From Lentisphaeria bacterium (GTDB lineage Bacteria; Verrucomicrobiota; Lentisphaeria; Victivallales; UBA1829), in contig JAFTIQ010000027.1 in the NCBI GenBank assembly GCA_017456805.1, positions 1 to 59,456 on the forward strand: a DNA stretch of 59,456 nt, read 5' to 3'. The first letter of the stretch is position 1. Every line of letters begins with the position of its first letter. A program made the position numbers and the translations under genes. The notes below the pieces were generated by a model, which worked only from the letters and a program-made list of their open reading frames with translations, ran no database searches and was not told the origin of the DNA. Positions 55,883-59,456 of the stretch are shown here, piece after piece.

Positions 55883-56281
55883 ATGCCCACAATCAACCAG
55901 CTTGTAAAAGCGGGCCGCAGCCCGAAAGTGAAGAAGAGCAAATCCAAAGCTCTTGACCGTTGCCCGCAGAGACGTGGAGTCTGTCTCCAGGTTACCACCA
56001 AAACCCCGAAGAAACCGAACTCCGCTATCCGTAAAATCTGTAAAGTCCGCTTGACCAATGGTCAGGAAGTTACCGCCTACATCGGCGGCGAAGGTCACAA
56101 CCTCCAGGAACACTCTGTTGTTCTGATCAAAGGCGGTCGTGTAAGAGACCTTCCCGGCGTCCGTTATCATGTCGTTCGCGGTGCGCTCGACAGCCTTGGC
56201 GTTGCTGATCGTAAACAGAGCCGTTCCAAGTACGGTGCCAAGACTCCGAAGGCTGGCGATGCAGCCGGCAAGAAGAAATAA
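55883..56281 (+). CDS. rpsL: 30S ribosomal protein S12, Arg at position 88
   Basis: A 132-residue decoding-centre protein. Conserved blocks [20 protein letters not shown] and [19 protein letters not shown] are present. Lys43 (the classical streptomycin site) is kept, but the second site, Lys88 in E. coli counting the initiator Met, is Arg88 here (GGRVRDLPG). The C-terminus has a short extra Lys-rich tail. Confidence 0.99.
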   Translation: MPTINQLVKAGRSPKVKKSKSKALDRCPQRRGVCLQVTTKTPKKPNSAIRKICKVRLTNGQEVTAYIGGEGHNLQEHSVVLIKGGRVRDLPGVRYHVVRGALDSLGVADRKQSRSKYGAKTPKAGDAAGKKK

Positions 56282-56300
56282 GGAAGGATAACAGGTAACT

Positions 56301-56771
56301 ATGAGAAGACGCAGAATCACCAAAAGACCCATGACGCCGGACGTCAAATACAACAGCGAACTCGTTGCCCGTTTGATCAACACGATCATGCGCAACGGTA
56401 AAAAGTCCGTCGCTCAGAACATCGTTTACAGTGCCTTCGATGTAATCAAGGCAAAGAAAAAAGATATGGACCCCCTGGAAGTTTTCCTTCAGGCTGTCGA
56501 AAATATCAAACCCAAACTGGAAGTCAAGAGCCGTCGCGTTGGCGGAGCTACTTACCAGGTCCCTGTTGACGTCCCTGCAGAACGTCAGGTCGCTCTGGCT
56601 ATGCGCTGGATCGCAACCTACTCTCAGGCAAAGAAAGGCCGTTCCATGGCAGATTCTCTCTCCAGCGAACTGCTCGACGCTTTTGAAAATCAGGGCGCAT
56701 CTGTAAAGAAGAAAGAAGATACTTACAAGATGGCGCAAGCCAATAAAGCATTTGCTCATTACCGCTGGTAA
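56301..56771 (+). CDS. rpsG: 30S ribosomal protein S7
   Basis: A 156-residue S7, which nucleates the 30S head and binds the E/P-site tRNAs. Typical parts: MRRRRITKRPMTPDVKYNSE, IMRNGKKSVAQNIVY, RRVGGATYQVPVDV and the C-terminal MAQANKAFAHYRW. S7 is the autoregulator of the str operon in E. coli; no matching site was identified here. Confidence 0.98.
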   Translation: MRRRRITKRPMTPDVKYNSELVARLINTIMRNGKKSVAQNIVYSAFDVIKAKKKDMDPLEVFLQAVENIKPKLEVKSRRVGGATYQVPVDVPAERQVALAMRWIATYSQAKKGRSMADSLSSELLDAFENQGASVKKKEDTYKMAQANKAFAHYRW

Positions 56772-56809
56772 TCTGCAAAATAACCCAATGCTCATTGAAA
56801 GACTGAATT

Positions 56810-58930
56810 ATGACTGAGGAACACAAATACACAGAGTCCCCGAAAAGACAGGCTGCACTCGCTAATGTGCGGAATATCGGGATCATGGCTCACATTGACG
56901 CCGGAAAAACCACTCTTTCCGAACGTATCCTTTATTACACCGGCATCAATCACAAGATCGGCGAAACTCATGAAGGCGCCGCAACCATGGACTGGATGGT
57001 TCAGGAACAGGAACGCGGAATCACCATTACCTCCGCAGCAACCACCTGCTTCTGGCATCGTTTCAATACCAAACACAGAATCAACCTGATCGACACCCCG
57101 GGGCACGTCGACTTCACCGCTGAAGTGGAACGTTCTCTGCGTGTTCTCGACGGCGCAGTCGGCGTATTCTGCTCCGTCGGAGGCGTGCAGCCTCAGTCAG
57201 AAACAGTCTGGAGACAGGCAAAGAAATACAACGTTCCCTGTATCGCGTTCGTCAACAAGATGGACCGTACAGGTGCCGATTTCTTCAAAGTCGTTGCTGA
57301 TATGAAGAAGAAAATCGGTGTCAACGCAATCCCGCTGACCCTTCCCATCGGAAAAGAAGCAGACTTCCTCGGCGTCGTTGACGTCCTCGAACAGAAGGCA
57401 TATCACTTCCTTGGCGAAAATGGTAACGATGTTACTGAAGTTCCCATCCCGGAAGATCTCGTTGATATGGCTGCTGAAGCATACAGCAATGCAGTTGAAG
57501 CAGTTGCTGACGATGATGAAGAAATCATGATGGCTTTCCTTGAAGGCGAATTGCCCGAAAAGGAAGCTCTCCGCAAAGCTCTCCGTAAGAGCGTTATCGC
57601 CGGACATATCGTCCCCGTCTTCTGCGGAACCGCATTCAAGAACAAAGGTGTCCAGCCCCTCCTGAATGCTGTCACAGATTATCTCCCCTCTCCCGTTGAT
57701 ATCTGGGAAACCAAGGGAACCAATCCTGACACCAACGAACCCATATCCCGTCATTGCGGTGACGATGAACCGTTCTCCGCTCTGGCATTCAAGGTCGCAA
57801 CTGACCCGTTCGTCGGAAAACTCTACTTCTTCCGTATTTACTCCGGTACAGCTGTCCGCGGTATGACCGCATACAATCCCCGTACCGGCAAGACCGAACG
57901 TTTCGGACGTCTGCTTCAGATGCACGCAAACTCCCGTGAAGAACGCGATGAAATCTTCTGCGGTGACATTGCAGCGGCAGTCGGTTTCAAGAACGTTGTT
58001 ACCGGAGATACCCTCTGTGATGAAAAACATCCGATCTGTCTGGAATCCATGACATTCCCGGAACCTGTTATTTCTATTGCAGTCGAACCTGCTACCACCG
58101 CAGACAGAGACAAGCTCTCTGCAGCGTTGATCTCTCTTGCAGAAGAAGACCCGACCTTCACAGTTTCCAGCAACCAGGAAACCGGACAAACAATTATTGC
58201 CGGTATGGGTGAACTTCACCTGGAAATTATTGTTGACCGACTGAAACGTGAATTCAAAGTGGAAGCCAACACCGGTAAACCGGAAGTTGCATACCGCGAA
58301 GCTCTTCTCAAAGAAGTTACTCAGGATTCCAAATTTGTCCGTCAGTCCGGTGGACGCGGTCAGTATGGTCACTGCGTTCTTACTGTTACACCGATGGAAC
58401 GCGGTCATGGTATCACGATTGTCAACAAGATTGTTGGCGGTGCGATTCCGAAGGAATTCATCAAGCCGATCGAAAACGGTATCCGCGAAGCAGCCCAGAC
58501 TGGAGTTCTTGCCGGCTATCCTCTGATCGACTTTAATGTTGATATTATTGACGGATCCTTCCACCCGGTTGACTCCTCTGAAATGGCATTTAAGATTGCC
58601 GGATCCATGGGTCTGAAAGAAGCTGCCAAGAAAGCTGGCATTATGCTTCTCGAACCGGTTATGAAGGTTGAAGTTACCACACCGGAAGAAAACATGGGAG
58701 AAATCATTGGTGACATTACAAGCCGCCGTGGAACCATTGCGGAACTTGACTCTTCCAATGCGACAGCATCCCGTGTTCTTGCCAACACACCGCTTTCCGA
58801 AATGTTCGGATATGCGACAGCCATCCGTTCTCTTTCCAAGGGCCGTGCTTCCTATACAATGGAACCGGATTCCTTCGAACGTGTCCCTGCTAACATTCAA
58901 GAAAAAATTGTGGAGAATACAAAGAAATGA
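56810..58930 (+). CDS. fusA: Elongation factor G
   Basis: A 706-residue translocase GTPase. The P-loop AHIDAGKTT, a canonical switch I ([15 protein letters not shown]), DTPGHVDF and [10 protein letters not shown] are all present, as are domain IV ([13 protein letters not shown]) and domain V. The intact RGITI here contrasts with the altered EF-Tu in the same window. It overlaps rpsJ by 4 bases. Confidence 0.99.
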   Translation: MTEEHKYTESPKRQAALANVRNIGIMAHIDAGKTTLSERILYYTGINHKIGETHEGAATMDWMVQEQERGITITSAATTCFWHRFNTKHRINLIDTPGHVDFTAEVERSLRVLDGAVGVFCSVGGVQPQSETVWRQAKKYNVPCIAFVNKMDRTGADFFKVVADMKKKIGVNAIPLTLPIGKEADFLGVVDVLEQKAYHFLGENGNDVTEVPIPEDLVDMAAEAYSNAVEAVADDDEEIMMAFLEGELPEKEALRKALRKSVIAGHIVPVFCGTAFKNKGVQPLLNAVTDYLPSPVDIWETKGTNPDTNEPISRHCGDDEPFSALAFKVATDPFVGKLYFFRIYSGTAVRGMTAYNPRTGKTERFGRLLQMHANSREERDEIFCGDIAAAVGFKNVVTGDTLCDEKHPICLESMTFPEPVISIAVEPATTADRDKLSAALISLAEEDPTFTVSSNQETGQTIIAGMGELHLEIIVDRLKREFKVEANTGKPEVAYREALLKEVTQDSKFVRQSGGRGQYGHCVLTVTPMERGHGITIVNKIVGGAIPKEFIKPIENGIREAAQTGVLAGYPLIDFNVDIIDGSFHPVDSSEMAFKIAGSMGLKEAAKKAGIMLLEPVMKVEVTTPEENMGEIIGDITSRRGTIAELDSSNATASRVLANTPLSEMFGYATAIRSLSKGRASYTMEPDSFERVPANIQEKIVENTKK

Positions 58931-59259
58931 GCGCAAAAACAGCTTCCAAGCCTCAGCAGAAGATCCGTATCAAGCTGCAGGCGTACGAACACAGACTGCT
59001 TGATCAGTCTGTCGCGGAAATCCTCAACACAGCCAGACGTACCGGTTCTGTTGTTGCCGGACCGATTCCGCTTCCGACCAGAATTGAACGTTTCACCGTG
59101 AACCGTTCTCCCCATGTTGACAAGAAGTCCATGGATCAGTTTGAGATGCGGACACACAAACGTCTGATGGACATCATCAATCCCACAGCGAAGACAGTTG
59201 ATGAACTGAAGAAGCTGAATCTTCCTGCCGGTGTTGATATTGCCATCAAGATTGGCTGA
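58927..59259 (+). CDS. rpsJ: 30S ribosomal protein S10 / NusE
   Basis: A 110-residue S10, also the NusE antitermination factor. It has [40 protein letters not shown] and the C-terminal [12 protein letters not shown] short N-terminal extension ([11 protein letters not shown]) precedes the core. It starts the S10-spc cluster that continues past the window, here fused to the str operon by overlap with fusA. Confidence 0.98.
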   Translation: MSAKTASKPQQKIRIKLQAYEHRLLDQSVAEILNTARRTGSVVAGPIPLPTRIERFTVNRSPHVDKKSMDQFEMRTHKRLMDIINPTAKTVDELKKLNLPAGVDIAIKIG

Positions 59260-59390
59260 GAAAAGCTGAAATTGAGATCAGGTGTCAAGGTTGGCACCTG
59301 AGCAAATAAACGGGATTCTCTGTGTTGCCGCGGAGGATCCTCAACGGCACCAATGCCTTTATCCGAGGGTACGTGCCAGTAAGGAGTACT
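59260..59390 (+). promoter_or_regulatory. Structured leader between rpsJ and rplC
   Basis: This 131-base gap holds TCAGGTG/CACCTGA (7 pairs, 59278-59301) and a TGCCG/CGGCA hairpin with an inner GAGGATCCTC palindrome (about 59323-59347). It has no T-run and ends with an AAGGAG ribosome-binding site. It is a candidate ribosomal-protein-binding leader. Confidence 0.45.
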
Positions 59391-59456
59391 ATGAAAGGTA
59401 TTATCGGAAAGAAAGTCGGAATGACTCAGGTCTACGACGAAAAGGGAGTTCTGATC
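59391..59456 (+). CDS. rplC: 50S ribosomal protein L3 (3' end outside window)
   Basis: The first 22 codons of L3 (MKGIIGKKVGMTQVYDEKGV) run to the window edge after an AAGGAGTACT ribosome-binding site. The rest of the S10 operon is expected downstream. Confidence 0.95.
   Translation, partial: MKGIIGKKVGMTQVYDEKGVLI

Overview
This 59.5 kb window is ordinary chromosomal DNA of a diderm (Gram-negative-type) bacterium. The envelope genes (an OmpA/Pal lipoprotein, RseP, other lipoproteins, UDP-ManNAcA synthesis) show two membranes. The ribosomal and RNA polymerase gene order, sigma-54, an intracellular glycoside-hydrolase-like protein, mannonate dehydratase and the overall protein character suggest the PVC superphylum, most likely Lentisphaerota (Victivallales-like). 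That assignment is inference from pattern and needs a phylogeny. No phage, insertion sequence or CRISPR array was seen. The most foreign-looking piece is an AT-rich AAA/DUF4143 ATPase gene behind a tandem-repeat array.

Layout. 1-5.6 kb: surface-polysaccharide genes (double glycosyltransferase, wecC, wecB, second glycosyltransferase). 5.7-7.0 kb: acetate kinase. 7.0-11.2 kb: a LysR regulator divergent from a tightly coupled four-gene operon (Fe-S hydratase alpha and beta, AtuA/DUF1446, DUF4387) of unknown substrate. 11.3-17.0 kb: Pal-like lipoprotein, two membrane proteins, leuS, panE-like gene, membrane-anchored protein. 17.1-22.1 kb (minus): AAA/DUF4143 ATPase with phased repeats, dnaG, TPR lipoprotein, B-box protein. 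22.3-23.7 kb: RNase P RNA and an orphan DNA methyltransferase. 23.7-30.5 kb (minus): AI-2E-family permease, pepF, rpoN and an STT3-like membrane protein in one run. 30.7-34.9 kb (minus): glycoside-hydrolase-like protein, Sel1 protein, LacI regulator. 34.9-42.3 kb (minus): uxuA, comM, a small membrane protein, ispF, folE, dtd, dxr, rseP. 42.6-59.5 kb (plus): the translation/transcription core: tRNA-Thr, tuf, rpmG, tRNA-Trp, secE, nusG, rplK, rplA, rplJ, rplL, rpoB, rpoC, then rpsL, rpsG, fusA, rpsJ and the start of rplC.

Most notable observations: (1) EF-Tu has a rewritten switch I segment; the near-universal Arg-Gly-Ile-Thr-Ile motif reads Lys-Ile-Leu-Thr-Ile after a roughly five-residue insertion, while EF-G in the same window is canonical. 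(2) The fumarase-like/AtuA/DUF4387 operon, with three consecutive ATGA overlaps, looks like an undescribed catabolic unit. (3) S12 carries Arg88 and RpoB carries Asn at the position of E. coli His526, both associated elsewhere with streptomycin and rifampicin resistance. (4) Four 32-33 bp repeats, spaced at about three helical turns, abut the promoter of the AAA/DUF4143 gene. No gene-free stretch exceeds 300 bases.
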